Origin: Comamonas testosteroni ATCC 11996
GTDB lineage: Bacteria; Pseudomonadota; Gammaproteobacteria; Burkholderiales; Burkholderiaceae_C
DNA length: 64,000 bases
Assembly: GCF_000241525.1 (NCBI RefSeq)
Contig: NZ_AHIL01000020.1
Span: 62,001 to 126,000, forward strand
Direction of reading: 5' to 3'
Shown here piece after piece: positions 1-8,934 of the stretch (the stretch's first letter is position 1; the number at the start of each line of letters is the position of its first letter). The notes under the pieces were generated by a model. It was given only the letters and a program-made list of their open reading frames with translations, was not told where the DNA came from and did not search any database. Both the position numbers and the translations under genes were made by a program.

Positions 1-1783
1 GGACTTCGAAGTGCATGCCGCTGTGGCGGCTGTTTTTGCGGGCCTGCAGCGGTGCAATGCTCTGGGCATAGAGGCAAAAGCGGTCTTCGTCCAGTGCGGT
101 ACGAATGCGTGTAGCCCATTCCATCTCGCTGACATAGCGGCTGTAGATTCCGTCCTCGGCCTTGTAGAAAAAGACCTTGTTGCGCCCGCGCTCCTTGGCC
201 TGGTAGCAGGCCATATCGACCATGCGCAACAGATCGGAGGCATTGACCGCATCGCCGGGAACATGCACGGCACCGATCGAAAAACCGGTGCGCAATATCT
301 TTTCTCCCCAGGTGGTTTGCAGTTGCTGGGCTGCCAGGCGCAGCTTCTCGGCAATGCTCGCAACGTTGGAAGGAGGGCAGTTCTCCAGCAGCACGGCAAA
401 CTCGTCACCGCCCATGCGTGCCAGACAATCGGTTTCGCGCAGATTGGCCTGCAACATCCGAGAGACTTCACACAGCACTTCATCACCGGCGGCATGGCCA
501 CTGGTTTCGTTGATGAGCTTGAACTGGTCCAGATCGATGTAGAGCAGGGCATAGGGCTTGACCTGGTGCAGACCCTGGGTCAGCATCTTTTGCAGCCGCC
601 GCTCGAATTCACCGCGATTTTCCAGCCCCGTCAGCGTGTCATGGCGTGCATTCCAGGAGATCTGGTCCATGTACTGCTGCTCACGCGATACATCGCGCAG
701 CACGAAGACGGCGCCCGATGTCTGACCCTCACGCTGCATGGCGGAGCCCAGTACCTTGACCGGCACGATGCTGTGGTCGGTGCGGCGCACCCAGTGCGTT
801 TGTTCATCACGCACGACAGTGCTTTCCTTGGTTTCGCTGACCAGCTGGGCGAGCAGGCCTTCGCTGGTGATGGAGGCGTCCATGGTGTAGAACTGCAGCA
901 CCTGCTTGATGGGCTTGTCCAGATAGCTTTGCTTTTGCAGACCCAGCAGGCCTATGGCAGCGGGGTTGACATAGTTGACCATGCCCTTGGCATTGGTGGT
1001 GATGACCGCATCGCTGAGCGCTGCCAGCGTGGTTTCCGCGCGCTCTTTTTCGCTGTTGAGGCCATCTTGAACCTGCTCTCGCAGCTGGATCAGGCGCCAG
1101 GTATTCCATACCCACAGGCCCACCAGGCCAATGGCCAGGGCGCCGTTGAGGGCGAGCAGCAGCCAGACGATGTTGCGTGAGCTTTTGCCCAGGGAGTCGC
1201 TGAATGCCTTGGTTAATGCCGTCACGCCCTGGTTGATCAGGTCGATCTCGCGCTTCCAGGTGGCAATGTTTTCGCGGCTGATGTTGCCGACTTCGTATCC
1301 ATGGCGGATTTCCTGGGCCAATGTATCGAGCTGGTTCAGGTATTCGTCACCCATCTTCCAGTACGCGACGGGCTCCTGCACCCAGCTGAAATAGCGGAAT
1401 GTGCGCAGCAACCAGATAAGGGAGCTGACATCGTCGGGGTGGTTCTGGCCTTGCTCTATGCCTTTGCGCGCCAGGTCCAGGCGCAGGGGCTTGTCGTAGA
1501 GGGCAATACGTGCCTCGGCATCGCCACGCGGCACCTGCAAGGCCCGCTGGTAGTGGGCGAAGTCCACTGGATTGCCTTCGTCGGCATAACGGGACAGCGA
1601 GTAGATCGCATCCTTCTGGGCCTTGGACCAGAGGCTTTCTCCGTTGACGAAAGCGCGCACGGCCGAGAGCAGGTACAGGCTGCAGCTGGCACTGAGCATC
1701 AGAATCAGTGCCAGCAGCGCAAAAGCCCAGACGCGCTGCAGCAATTGTTGAGACTTCAGTGCGGGGCTCAAAGATGCCTTCAT
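1..1783 (-). CDS. GGDEF-EAL membrane signalling protein (partial)
   Basis: The minus-strand frame is open from an ATG at 1783 to the window edge, so about 594 N-terminal residues are visible and the C-terminus is missing. In order it shows a membrane segment near residues 13-36, a roughly 165-residue extracytoplasmic region, a second membrane segment near 202-225, a PAS-like region (about 270-370), a GGDEF domain with an intact GGDEF motif near 457-461 and an RETD inhibitory-site motif five residues before it, and the first part of what looks like an EAL domain (from about 565). An in-frame stop lies just upstream of the ATG, fixing the start. Proteins of this architecture make and/or degrade cyclic di-GMP at the inner membrane. 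The GGDEF motif is intact, so cyclase activity is plausible; whether the EAL half is active cannot be judged here. Confidence 0.9.
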   Translation of the reverse strand, partial: MKASLSPALKSQQLLQRVWAFALLALILMLSASCSLYLLSAVRAFVNGESLWSKAQKDAIYSLSRYADEGNPVDFAHYQRALQVPRGDAEARIALYDKPLRLDLARKGIEQGQNHPDDVSSLIWLLRTFRYFSWVQEPVAYWKMGDEYLNQLDTLAQEIRHGYEVGNISRENIATWKREIDLINQGVTALTKAFSDSLGKSSRNIVWLLLALNGALAIGLVGLWVWNTWRLIQLREQVQDGLNSEKERAETTLAALSDAVITTNAKGMVNYVNPAAIGLLGLQKQSYLDKPIKQVLQFYTMDASITSEGLLAQLVSETKESTVVRDEQTHWVRRTDHSIVPVKVLGSAMQREGQTSGAVFVLRDVSREQQYMDQISWNARHDTLTGLENRGEFERRLQKMLTQGLHQVKPYALLYIDLDQFKLINETSGHAAGDEVLCEVSRMLQANLRETDCLARMGGDEFAVLLENCPPSNVASIAEKLRLAAQQLQTTWGEKILRTGFSIGAVHVPGDAVNASDLLRMVDMACYQAKERGRNKVFFYKAEDGIYSRYVSEMEWATRIRTALDEDRFCLYAQSIAPLQARKNSRHSGMHFEV

Positions 1784-2016
1784 GACGCCTCATCCAGTAG
1801 ATAGACTTTAGACGCATAAGTGAGGGCATTCACAAGACGTACGGGTACGAAACAGCCAGCAGACGCCGTCCTGCTGGCGATCAGAAGTCCGTCGCGATGC
1901 CCGCTCTCATGCTCGACCTTTCACAGCATTGCGTAGGAGGTATGTCAGATCACACGCAATTTGTATTTATTGGTAATTTTTGGCCTGTAGAGGTGAGCCT
2001 GGCGTCGGACAACTTC

Positions 2017-2037
2017 CTCTGTCCCCCCAAGACAGAG
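2017..2037 (-). terminator. Hairpin after the Nudix gene
   Basis: A perfect 7-bp inverted repeat (CTCTGTC / GACAGAG) with a C-rich 7-nt loop lies 40 bp beyond the stop of the Nudix gene on the minus strand. There is no uridine run, so it is only a possible terminator or a transcript-end stabiliser. Confidence 0.35.
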
Positions 2038-2077
2038 CGGTGATTCATGTGAGAAAGTGGGTAACCAGTCTGGCAGC

Positions 2078-2638
2078 TCAGAGCAGGTCTATGCAGTGCA
2101 CCTGCGGCTGCTCCAGCACGCCGGCCCTGCGGTCGGCAAAGAAGCGCTCCAGGGTGAGCTTGACGGTGCGAAACGCTATTTCTTCCCAGGGGATGTCTGC
2201 CTCGGCAAACAACTGGGCCTCCATGGTTTCGGGGCCGGGGTAGAACTGCGTGCTTCTGAGGCGGGCCAGATAGAAGAGATGGACCTGTCCCACCTGGGGC
2301 ACGTTGATGAGACTGAACAGCCTGCCCAACTCGATGTCGGCTCCGGCTTCCTCGTCGGTTTCGCGTTGGGCCCCGCGGCTGGTGGTTTCGGCCAGCTCCA
2401 TGAAGCCTGCGGGCAGCGTCCATTTGCCGCGGCGCGGCTCGATATTGCGTTTGCAAAGCAGCACGCGTCCGTCGTCCGTTACAGGCAGGGTGCCGACCAC
2501 ATTGAGCGGGTTCTCGTAGTGGATGGTGTGGCAGGCCGGGCAAACGGCACGTTCGCGAGTATCCCCATCGTCAGGAACGCGGTAGGTGACTGCGGTGCCG
2601 CAATTGCGGCAGAACTTGATGGGGCTGCGAAAAATCAT
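2078..2638 (-). CDS. Nudix hydrolase with N-terminal zinc ribbon
   Basis: A 186-residue protein. The N-terminus has a Cys4 zinc-ribbon pattern (CRNC near residues 10-13 and CPAC near 33-36). This is followed by a complete Nudix box, which starts at GFMELAE and continues through RETDEEAGA, matching G-x5-E-x7-REUxEExGU. Proteins with this ribbon-plus-Nudix layout hydrolyse nucleoside diphosphate-linked substrates, in some cases NADH or ADP-ribose-type compounds; the substrate cannot be read from the sequence. The gene is monocistronic as far as can be seen, between the signalling protein and a terminator on the far side. The ATG at 2638 gives the full ribbon, which supports that start. Confidence 0.88.
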   Translation of the reverse strand: MIFRSPIKFCRNCGTAVTYRVPDDGDTRERAVCPACHTIHYENPLNVVGTLPVTDDGRVLLCKRNIEPRRGKWTLPAGFMELAETTSRGAQRETDEEAGADIELGRLFSLINVPQVGQVHLFYLARLRSTQFYPGPETMEAQLFAEADIPWEEIAFRTVKLTLERFFADRRAGVLEQPQVHCIDLL

Positions 2639-2697
2639 TCCGCAACTATAAGCAAATCAGGCCGCTAGCGCAGGTACAACATGTGCAAACAGCTATG

Positions 2698-2734
2698 AAA
2701 AAGGGAGTCACACCTTGATTGCGCTGTGACTCCC
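2698..2734 (-). terminator. Rho-independent terminator of the FAH-family gene
   Basis: A perfect 10-bp stem (GGGAGTCACA / TGTGACTCCC) with a 12-nt loop is followed, on the minus strand, by TTTTT. It sits 43 bp after the stop codon of the hydrolase gene at 2777 and would end its transcript. Confidence 0.85.
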
Positions 2735-2776
2735 CGAGTACCCGGTCGGCGCTGACTGCCTGTGCGCCAAGGATTT

Positions 2777-3472
2777 TCAGGCGATCTGTATCTTGATGGA
2801 TTCAAGTCCGCTGACTGCGCCCTCCAGCACATCGCCCTTGACCACGGCGGCCACGCCCTCGGGGGTGCCGGTCATGATCAGATCGCCGGGCTGCAGCTCC
2901 CAGGCGCTGGAGAGATGCTCAATGGTTTCGGCGATATTCCAGATCAGCTTGTGGATGTGGCTGCGCTGGCGATAGTCGCCATTGACCTGCAGCGAAATCT
3001 CGGCGTTGACGATGTCTGCCGCCTGATCGGCCGGAGTGATGGGGCCTATGGGGGCCGATTGTTCGAAAGCCTTGCCGATACACCAGGGGCGGCCTTGCTT
3101 CTTCATGTCGTTTTGCAGGTCGCGGCGCGTCATGTCCAGACCCACGGCATAGCCGTAGATGTACTGCAGCGCATCGGCTGCCTTGATGTTCTTGCCGGCC
3201 TTGCCGATGGCGACGACCAGCTCGATCTCATGGTGCAGATTCTGGGTCAGCGTGGGATAGGCCACGGTGGTGGTGCTGCCGGCTTCCACTGCCACGGTCG
3301 CGTCCGCAGGCTTCATGAAGAAGAACGGCGGCTCGCGGCCGGTAAAGCCCATTTCCTTGGCGTGATCCTCATAGTTGCGGCCCACGCAGTAGATGCGGTG
3401 AATGGGAAAGCGCTCGCCGCGGCCCACAACAGGCAGGCTGGCAACGGCAGGGGGATTGAACACGTAACTCAT
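2777..3472 (-). CDS. Fumarylacetoacetate hydrolase family protein (fumarylpyruvate hydrolase-like)
   Basis: A 231-residue protein of the FAH family. The start is ATG 3472 (MSYVFNPP); longer readings add no family-like sequence. Visible family features are [16 protein letters not shown] near the start, the metal-site segment [25 protein letters not shown] in the centre, and the [13 protein letters not shown] segment near the end. The family hydrolyses beta-diketo acids using a divalent metal. The closest match by motif is the fumarylpyruvate hydrolase of gentisate degradation. A divergent isomerase gene begins 162 bp away. Isomerase plus hydrolase are consecutive steps in gentisate or homogentisate ring-fission pathways, so the pair probably works together. 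No ring-cleaving dioxygenase is in the window, so the exact substrate is unproven. Confidence 0.85.
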   Translation of the reverse strand: MSYVFNPPAVASLPVVGRGERFPIHRIYCVGRNYEDHAKEMGFTGREPPFFFMKPADATVAVEAGSTTTVAYPTLTQNLHHEIELVVAIGKAGKNIKAADALQYIYGYAVGLDMTRRDLQNDMKKQGRPWCIGKAFEQSAPIGPITPADQAADIVNAEISLQVNGDYRQRSHIHKLIWNIAETIEHLSSAWELQPGDLIMTGTPEGVAAVVKGDVLEGAVSGLESIKIQIA

Positions 3473-3634
3473 GAAGTCCTCGGCAGGAACAGGCGCTGAA
3501 ATCAGCAATGGTTGATGTGGCAAGCAGTGTGCCACGATGCGGCAGCGCCGACGGCACGGCGCACGACGGCTTTTACGTATTCCGGCCCTAGGGAAAATGC
3601 CAGTCTGCGCGGCTCGCGCTATGCTGGCGGCATC

Positions 3635-4300
3635 ATGAAGCTGCATACCTATTTCCGCTCTTCCGCCTCTTACCGTGTGCGCATTGCGCTGCAACTCAAG
3701 GGGCTGTCCTATGACTCCGTGCCCGTACATCTGGTGCGCGGCGAACAAAAGGCTGCGGCCTATGCCTCCCATGTGGGCGACACGCTGGTGCCTGCACTGG
3801 TGACGGACGAGGGGCACTGGCTCACACAGTCCATGGCCATCATCGAATATCTCGATGAGACCCATGCTCAAACACCATTGCTGCCCGCAGATGCACTGGG
3901 CCGTGCCCATGTGCGCGCATTGGCACAGATGGTGGCCTGTGAAATCCATCCGCTCAACAACCTGCGCGTGCTCAAGTACCTGGTGCACCAAATGGGCGTC
4001 AGCGACGAAGCCAAGAATGGCTGGTATGCGCACTGGGTGCGCACGGGCCTCGAAGCCTTCGAGCGTCAGCTGGCGCTGCTGGATGCCGAACGCAAGGCCT
4101 CAGGCCTGCCGCCTTCGACGTTTTGCTGGGGCGACACGCCCACGCTGGCCGAGTGCTGCCTGGTGCCGCAGATCTACAACGCCCAGCGCTTCAACGTGAA
4201 TCTCGATGCGCTGCCGCGCCTGATGGGCGTGGCAGAGCGCTGCAACGCCTTGCCGGCTTTCCAGCAGGCCCATCCCTCGGCCTGTCCGGATGCAGAGTGA
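3635..4300 (+). CDS. Maleylacetoacetate/maleylpyruvate isomerase (zeta-class GST)
   Basis: A 221-residue glutathione-S-transferase-fold protein. The N-terminal thioredoxin-like domain carries the zeta-class signature [11 protein letters not shown] near residues 9-19, and the glutathione-site segments VPALVTDEG and [11 protein letters not shown] follow. The C-terminal helical domain has [12 protein letters not shown] and [14 protein letters not shown], typical of MaiA/NagL proteins. These enzymes use glutathione to isomerise a cis double bond in a ring-fission product, in the cytoplasm. The gene is divergent from the FAH-family hydrolase and is followed 10 bp later by the laccase-domain gene, so it may be co-transcribed with it. 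ATG 3635 was chosen because it gives the standard family N-terminus; an earlier in-frame start adds 41 unrelated residues. MaiA and NagL functions cannot be separated by eye. Confidence 0.88.
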   Translation: MKLHTYFRSSASYRVRIALQLKGLSYDSVPVHLVRGEQKAAAYASHVGDTLVPALVTDEGHWLTQSMAIIEYLDETHAQTPLLPADALGRAHVRALAQMVACEIHPLNNLRVLKYLVHQMGVSDEAKNGWYAHWVRTGLEAFERQLALLDAERKASGLPPSTFCWGDTPTLAECCLVPQIYNAQRFNVNLDALPRLMGVAERCNALPAFQQAHPSACPDAE

Positions 4301-4310
4301 AGAGGGCGCC

Positions 4311-5228
4311 ATGAGCGAGTCCTATCGGCCGGGTCCACAGGACCTCTGGCCCGACTCCTGGCTGGTCCCGGACTGGCCGGCTCTGCCCGGCGTGCATGCC
4401 ATCTGCACCTCGCGCGAGGGGGGCGTCAGTCAGGCACCCTGGGGCAGCATGAACCTGGGCGACCACGTGAGCGACAACCCCGCTCACGTGCGCCGCAACC
4501 GTGAACTGTTCAACGCGGCGCTGCAGGCCCGCACCCCTGGTGCCTGCACGGCCTTCTTGCAGCAGGTGCATGGCGTGGACGTGCTGACGCTGGATGCAGG
4601 CAATGTGCTCGAGTCCAATGGTGCAGCCTTCGATGCCTGTGTGACTGGCGACGCCGGCGTGGTCTGCACCATCATGGTGGCGGACTGTCTGCCCGTGTTG
4701 CTGGCCCATGATTCGGGGCTGGTCGTGGGCGCGGCCCATGCGGGCTGGCGCGGTCTGGCCGGCATGCCGCCTGGCAGGCAGCAGTCCGAGGGGCCGTTGC
4801 CCGGCGGTGTGCTGGAGATGCTTTTCGAGTCCTTTTCACGGAAAGTGCAGGCGCAGCAATCGCTTTCAGAGGCCGACATGAAGCCGTCCAGCATTGCCGC
4901 TCGCACTCAGGCCTGGCTGGGCCCGTGCATAGGTTCCAAGTCCTTCGAAGTAGGGGCCGAGGTGCGGGATATCTTCGTGGCGCATGACGCCGAGGCGGCA
5001 CGACACTTTGTGCCTGTGGAGGGCAACTGCACCAAATATCTGGCCGATCTGGCGCAGCTGGCACGTCAGCGGCTTGCTGCATTGGGCATTGCTGCAATCT
5101 TTGGCAACGATGGCAGCCTGCCCTGGTGCACGGTCAGCAATGCATCACGATTCTTCTCGCACCGACGCGACGCCGTCCGTCTGGGCGGCAGCGGGCGGCT
5201 GGCAGCCAGCATCTGGCGAGACGCCTGA
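4311..5228 (+). CDS. pgeF: Multicopper-oxidase-like / peptidoglycan editing factor (laccase domain, YfiH/PgeF family)
   Basis: A 305-residue protein of the YfiH/PgeF (DUF152) family. Motifs seen are TSREGGVS near the start, MNLGDHVSDNP, LQQVHGVDV, TIMVADCLPVLL, GAAHAGWRGL and LGPCIGSKSFEVG. The last three carry the His and Cys residues that form the family's metal/active site. Known members act as purine nucleoside phosphorylase/adenosine deaminase-like enzymes or remove misincorporated residues from peptidoglycan precursors. A segment of about 30 residues after AGWRGL (PPGRQQSEGPLPGG and beyond) looks longer than usual. The start at 4311 is preceded by GAAGAGGGCG; an in-frame ATG at 4290 would overlap the preceding gene. 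Its 3' end overlaps the convergent small membrane-protein gene by 84 bp. Confidence 0.85.
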   Translation: MSESYRPGPQDLWPDSWLVPDWPALPGVHAICTSREGGVSQAPWGSMNLGDHVSDNPAHVRRNRELFNAALQARTPGACTAFLQQVHGVDVLTLDAGNVLESNGAAFDACVTGDAGVVCTIMVADCLPVLLAHDSGLVVGAAHAGWRGLAGMPPGRQQSEGPLPGGVLEMLFESFSRKVQAQQSLSEADMKPSSIAARTQAWLGPCIGSKSFEVGAEVRDIFVAHDAEAARHFVPVEGNCTKYLADLAQLARQRLAALGIAAIFGNDGSLPWCTVSNASRFFSHRRDAVRLGGSGRLAASIWRDA

Positions 5229-5459
5229 GCCGGGGCTGGGGCGCGCGTGTCCTGCAGCTAGTGCTTCCTGTTCCTGCCGGGCTTTGAGGCGGCGCTTTCT
5301 GGCCGGCGTGCCCAGTATGTAGAGCACGATGGAAAGCGGCAGCAGACCATAGAGCACAAAGGTGAAAAATGCACCCAGCAGGGTGCCGCCGGGGCTGGCA
5401 GCCTCGGCGATCGTCATCATCACGACAACGTACATCCAGGCGATGGCAATGAGGTACAT
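5145..5459 (-). CDS. Small predicted membrane protein
   Basis: A 104-residue protein starting MYLIAIAWMYVVVMM. It has two strongly hydrophobic segments (about residues 3-18 and 27-48), then an Arg/Lys-rich stretch (ARKRRLKARQEQ) and a Pro/Ala/Gly-rich, poorly ordered tail. The topology would be a two-helix inner-membrane hairpin with a charged cytoplasmic tail. The last 28 codons are antisense to the end of the laccase-domain gene. I do not recognise a characterised family. It lies between pgeF and phaC, divergent from phaC, which does not by itself suggest a role. Confidence 0.65.
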   Translation of the reverse strand: MYLIAIAWMYVVVMMTIAEAASPGGTLLGAFFTFVLYGLLPLSIVLYILGTPARKRRLKARQEQEALAAGHARPSPGSGVSPDAGCQPPAAAQTDGVASVREES

Positions 5460-5516
5460 GGTGCTTCTGTAATGAGCCAGAAAGCATGCTGGCTCCGGGT
5501 TGTTTTGTGTCAAAAC

Positions 5517-5541
5517 AGCTTCATAACGGCTAAATGAAGCT
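5517..5541. repeat. Perfect hairpin upstream of phaC
   Basis: An 8-bp perfect inverted repeat (AGCTTCAT / ATGAAGCT) with a 9-nt loop lies in the divergent spacer between the small membrane-protein gene and phaC, about 120 bp before the phaC start. It may be an operator or a decayed copy of the family's interspersed repeat; nothing distinguishes these here. Confidence 0.4.
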
Positions 5542-5663
5542 ACTTCTTGTCGGAACTGCCTGGCACATAGGTGACAATGCCGCCGTGTGAGCCGTATTGC
5601 AGATTCCGCAAGCGTCCCCAGACCCTGAGATCGCCGGTCGCTTGCCTTGACTAGGATGTAAGC

Positions 5664-7556
5664 ATGAATTTTGACCCGAGCTGGGGCCAGGCTGGCCAAT
5701 CCATTCAACAATTCTGGCAGGAGCAGTGGAGCAAGAGCCTCCAGACGCTTCAGCAGATGCAGTCCGGTGCTCCCATGGGGCTCAGCGCCATGCCGGGTCT
5801 GGGTGCAGCCCCCAACCCTTGGTCCGGAGTCATGGATGCCATGCAATCGGCCATGCCCCAGATGGCAACGGGTCCGGCTCAAGCGGTTCAGTTCGATGCG
5901 GCCAAACTGCAGGGGTTGCAACAGGAATACCTGCAGTCAGTGCAATCGCTCGCGGATGGCAAGCAGATTCAGGCCCTGCTGTCCAGGGACAAGCGCTTTG
6001 CCAAGCCCGAGTGGAGCGCCAATCCCGTTGCATCGATGGCCGCGGCCAACTACCTGCTGGGCAGTCGCATGCTGACCGGCATGGCCGAAGCGGTTCAGGG
6101 CGATGAGAAAACACGCAACCGGGTGCGTTTTGCAGTCGAGCAATGGGTGGCGGCCATGGCGCCCAGCAATTTTCTGGCACTGAACGCCGATGCGCTCAAC
6201 AAGGTGGTTGAAACCAAGGGCGAGAGCCTAGCTCAGGGCATTGCCAATCTGCTGGCCGACATGCGCCAGGGTCATGTCTCCATGACCGACGAAAGCCTGT
6301 TCACCGTGGGCAAGAACGTGGCGACCACCGAAGGCGCTGTGGTTTTCGAGAACGAGCTGTTCCAGCTCATCGAATACAAGCCGCTGACTGCCAAAGTATT
6401 CGAAAAGCCTTTTCTGATGGTGCCGCCCTGCATCAACAAGTTCTACATTCTGGACTTGCAGCCGGACAACTCCGTCATTCGCTATGCCGTCAGCCAGGGG
6501 CATCGCACCTTTGTGGTCAGTTGGCGCAATCCCGACGAAAGCCAGGCTCACAAGAGCTGGGATGACTACATCGAAGATGGCGTACTCAAGGCAGTGAGCA
6601 CGGTTCAGGATATCTGCGAGGCGCCGCAGATCAATGTGCTCGGTTTCTGTGTGGGCGGCACCATGCTCTCCACCGCCATGGCAGTGCTGGCAGCACGCCA
6701 TACCCGCGAGCATGGACAGCCGCAAGCGGCCAAGCCCCGCAGCCGCGCTGCGGCTGCAAAGACAAGCAGCAAAACTGCTGCGGCCAAGGCGCAGGCCCAT
6801 GTTTTTCCCGTCGCCAGCATGACGCTGCTGACCACATTGATCGACTTTCGCGACACAGGCATTCTGGACATCTTCATCGATGAAAACATGGTGCGCCTGC
6901 GCGAGATGCAAATGGGCAAGGGCGGGCTGATGAAGGGCCAGGACATGGCATCCACCTTCAGCTTTCTGCGCCCGAACGATCTGGTCTGGAACTACGTGGT
7001 GGGCAACTACCTCAAGGGCGAGACGCCGCCGCCGTTCGATCTGCTTTACTGGAACAGCGACTCCACCAATCTGCCCGGCCCGTTCTACGCCTGGTATCTG
7101 CGCAATCTCTACCTCGAGAACAATCTGATCAAGCCCGGTGTGCTGACCGTGTGCGGCGAGAAGATCGACATGAGCCAGCTCAAGATGCCGGTCTATATCT
7201 ACGGCTCGCGCGAGGACCACATCGTTCCTGTCGCGGCGGCCTATGCCTCGTCGCAGGTACTGGGTGGCGAGCGTCGTTTCGTGATGGGTGCCTCCGGCCA
7301 TATCGCCGGCGTCATCAACCCGCCAGCAAAGAACAAGCGTAGCCATTGGCTGCGTGAGGATGGCGAATTTCCGGGTGCATTCAACGACTGGCTGGCCGAT
7401 GCCACGGAGTATCCGGGCAGCTGGTGGACGGACTGGAGTGCCTGGCTGGTCAGCCATGCAGGCAAGCAGCTTGCGGCTCCCAAGAGCTATGGCCGTGCAC
7501 GTGCCTATGAAGCCATCGAAGATGCTCCGGGTCGCTACGTTCTGTCAAAAGCCTGA
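5664..7556 (+). CDS. phaC: Class I poly(3-hydroxyalkanoate) synthase PhaC
   Basis: A 630-residue PHA synthase, which polymerises (R)-3-hydroxyacyl-CoA into granule polyester. The lipase-like box is GFCVGG with the nucleophile at Cys329. The other catalytic residues are readable as Asp518 in YGSREDHIVP and His546 in GASGHIAGV. The N-terminal region before about residue 190 is variable as in other class I enzymes. The protein is longer than the usual 560-600 residues, chiefly because of an Ala/Lys/Arg-rich insertion at about 346-381 (segments QAAKPRSRAAAAK and SSKTAAAKAQ) just after the nucleophile helix. The gene leads phaA and phaB on the same strand, with spacers of 145 and 260 bp, so each could also have its own promoter. 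ATG 5664 gives the usual MNFDPSW-type start. Confidence 0.95.
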   Translation: MNFDPSWGQAGQSIQQFWQEQWSKSLQTLQQMQSGAPMGLSAMPGLGAAPNPWSGVMDAMQSAMPQMATGPAQAVQFDAAKLQGLQQEYLQSVQSLADGKQIQALLSRDKRFAKPEWSANPVASMAAANYLLGSRMLTGMAEAVQGDEKTRNRVRFAVEQWVAAMAPSNFLALNADALNKVVETKGESLAQGIANLLADMRQGHVSMTDESLFTVGKNVATTEGAVVFENELFQLIEYKPLTAKVFEKPFLMVPPCINKFYILDLQPDNSVIRYAVSQGHRTFVVSWRNPDESQAHKSWDDYIEDGVLKAVSTVQDICEAPQINVLGFCVGGTMLSTAMAVLAARHTREHGQPQAAKPRSRAAAAKTSSKTAAAKAQAHVFPVASMTLLTTLIDFRDTGILDIFIDENMVRLREMQMGKGGLMKGQDMASTFSFLRPNDLVWNYVVGNYLKGETPPPFDLLYWNSDSTNLPGPFYAWYLRNLYLENNLIKPGVLTVCGEKIDMSQLKMPVYIYGSREDHIVPVAAAYASSQVLGGERRFVMGASGHIAGVINPPAKNKRSHWLREDGEFPGAFNDWLADATEYPGSWWTDWSAWLVSHAGKQLAAPKSYGRARAYEAIEDAPGRYVLSKA

Positions 7557-7585
7557 GCGAGGCCTGAGGCACAATCAGTTCCATA

Positions 7586-7599
7586 TTGCGGTGCAGCAA
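7586..7599. promoter_or_regulatory. Candidate PHA-regulator site before phaA
   Basis: TTGCGGTGCAGCAA is a dyad (TTGC-N6-GCAA) 103 bp upstream of the phaA start. It resembles the TTGCAGTGCAA core of the longer palindrome before the PHA depolymerase gene at 30549-30571. By analogy with TTGC/TGCAA-type sites of the PHA regulator PhaR in related bacteria, it could bind PhaR. That link is inference, and no phaR gene lies in the window. Confidence 0.4.
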
Positions 7600-7701
7600 A
7601 CAAGGCCTGCACTGTGATAGGAAGCGGCGGGTGGCACGATGAACAGGATGCAACCCGCACGCATGCATCACTTGTAAGAAACCTAGAAAGGTTCGTCAGC
7701 A

Positions 7702-8883
7702 ATGGAAGACATCGTTATCGTTTCGGCCGTGCGTACGGCGGTCGGCAAGTTCGGCGGCTCTTTGGCCAAGATCCCTGCAACCCAGCTGGGTGCGACCGTG
7801 ATTTCCGAGGCTCTGGCCCGTGCCAAGGTGGGCAAGGATCAGGTCGGTGAAGTCATCATGGGCCAGGTGCTGACGGCGGCGGCCGGGCAAAATCCTGCGC
7901 GTCAGGCCATGATGGCGGCCGGCATTGCCAAGGAGACACCTGCGCTGACGATCAATGCCGTCTGCGGCTCAGGCCTGAAGGCCGTGATGCTGGCGGCTCA
8001 GGCCGTGGCAACCGGAGACAGCGAAATCGTGGTCGCCGGCGGCCAGGAAAACATGAGCCTGTCGCCCCATGCCGTGCCCAATTCACGCGACGGTCAGCGC
8101 ATGGGTGATTGGAAGATGGTGGACACCATGATCGTGGACGGTCTGTGGGATGTCTACAACCAGTACCACATGGGCATCACTGCCGAGAACGTGGCCAAGG
8201 AAAAGAACGTCAGCCGCGCGCAGCAGGATGCGCTGGCGCTGGCCAGCCAGCAAAAGGCTGCGGCCGCGCAGGATGCGGGCAAGTTCAAGGACGAAATCGT
8301 TCCTGTGAGCATTCCCCAGCGCAAGGGCGACCCTATCGTGTTCGACAGTGACGAATACGTCAACCGCAAGACCAATGCCGATGTGCTCGCCACCCTCAAG
8401 CCCGCTTTCGACAAGGCGGGTTCGGTGACAGCCGGCAATGCCTCGGGTCTGAACGACGGCGCTGCCGCCGTGGTGGTGATGACGGCTGCCAAGGCCAAGG
8501 CTCTGGGCCTCAAGCCTCTGGCCAAGATCGTCTCTTACGCCACCAGCGGCCTGGCTCCAGAGGTCATGGGCCTGGGTCCGGTCTACGCCACGCGCAAGGC
8601 GCTGGATCGTGCCGGCTGGAAGGCAGCCGACGTGGACCTGTTCGAGCTCAACGAAGCCTTTGCCGCACAGGCCTGCGCGGTGAACCAGGATCTGGGCATT
8701 GACACCGCCAAGGTCAACGTCAATGGCGGCGCCATTGCCATCGGTCACCCCATCGGTGCATCGGGCTGCCGCATTCTGGTGACACTGCTGCATGAAATGC
8801 AGCGCAGCGGTGCCAAGAAGGGCCTGGCCGGCCTGTGCATCGGCGGTGGCATGGGTGTTGCTATGGCTGTGGAAGCCTGCTGA
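7702..8883 (+). CDS. phaA: Acetyl-CoA C-acetyltransferase (beta-ketothiolase) PhaA
   Basis: A 393-residue thiolase, the standard length. It joins two acetyl-CoA to acetoacetyl-CoA, the first step of poly(3-hydroxybutyrate) synthesis. The acyl-accepting Cys88 is in [11 protein letters not shown]. The general-base His is in [14 protein letters not shown], and the second active-site Cys is in CIGGGMG near the C-terminus. A clear GGQENMS motif is also present. The start at 7702 follows an AGAAACCTAGAAAGG purine-rich stretch. It lies between phaC and phaB on the same strand. Confidence 0.96.
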   Translation: MEDIVIVSAVRTAVGKFGGSLAKIPATQLGATVISEALARAKVGKDQVGEVIMGQVLTAAAGQNPARQAMMAAGIAKETPALTINAVCGSGLKAVMLAAQAVATGDSEIVVAGGQENMSLSPHAVPNSRDGQRMGDWKMVDTMIVDGLWDVYNQYHMGITAENVAKEKNVSRAQQDALALASQQKAAAAQDAGKFKDEIVPVSIPQRKGDPIVFDSDEYVNRKTNADVLATLKPAFDKAGSVTAGNASGLNDGAAAVVVMTAAKAKALGLKPLAKIVSYATSGLAPEVMGLGPVYATRKALDRAGWKAADVDLFELNEAFAAQACAVNQDLGIDTAKVNVNGGAIAIGHPIGASGCRILVTLLHEMQRSGAKKGLAGLCIGGGMGVAMAVEAC

Positions 8884-8896
8884 GGCTTCAGGATTG

Positions 8897-8934
8897 CAGA
8901 CTGCTGCGGTGCTCCTGAAGGCCGCAGCAGTCTG
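8897..8934. terminator. Long hairpin after phaA
   Basis: A perfect 13-bp stem (CAGACTGCTGCGG / CCGCAGCAGTCTG) with a 12-nt loop starts 13 bp after the phaA stop. It lacks a U-run, so it may attenuate or stabilise the phaCA transcript rather than end it fully. Its presence suggests phaB is largely transcribed from its own promoter in the AT-rich stretch near 9060-9125. Confidence 0.5.

Noticed and set aside
11-1180. A 389-codon plus-strand frame at the left edge
   Set aside because: Opposite the GGDEF-EAL gene, whose motifs are unmistakable on the minus strand.
1940-2043. A 33-aa plus-strand frame after AGGAGG
   Set aside because: The ribosome-site match touches the ATG, leaving no usable spacing, and the frame runs into the hairpin after the Nudix gene.
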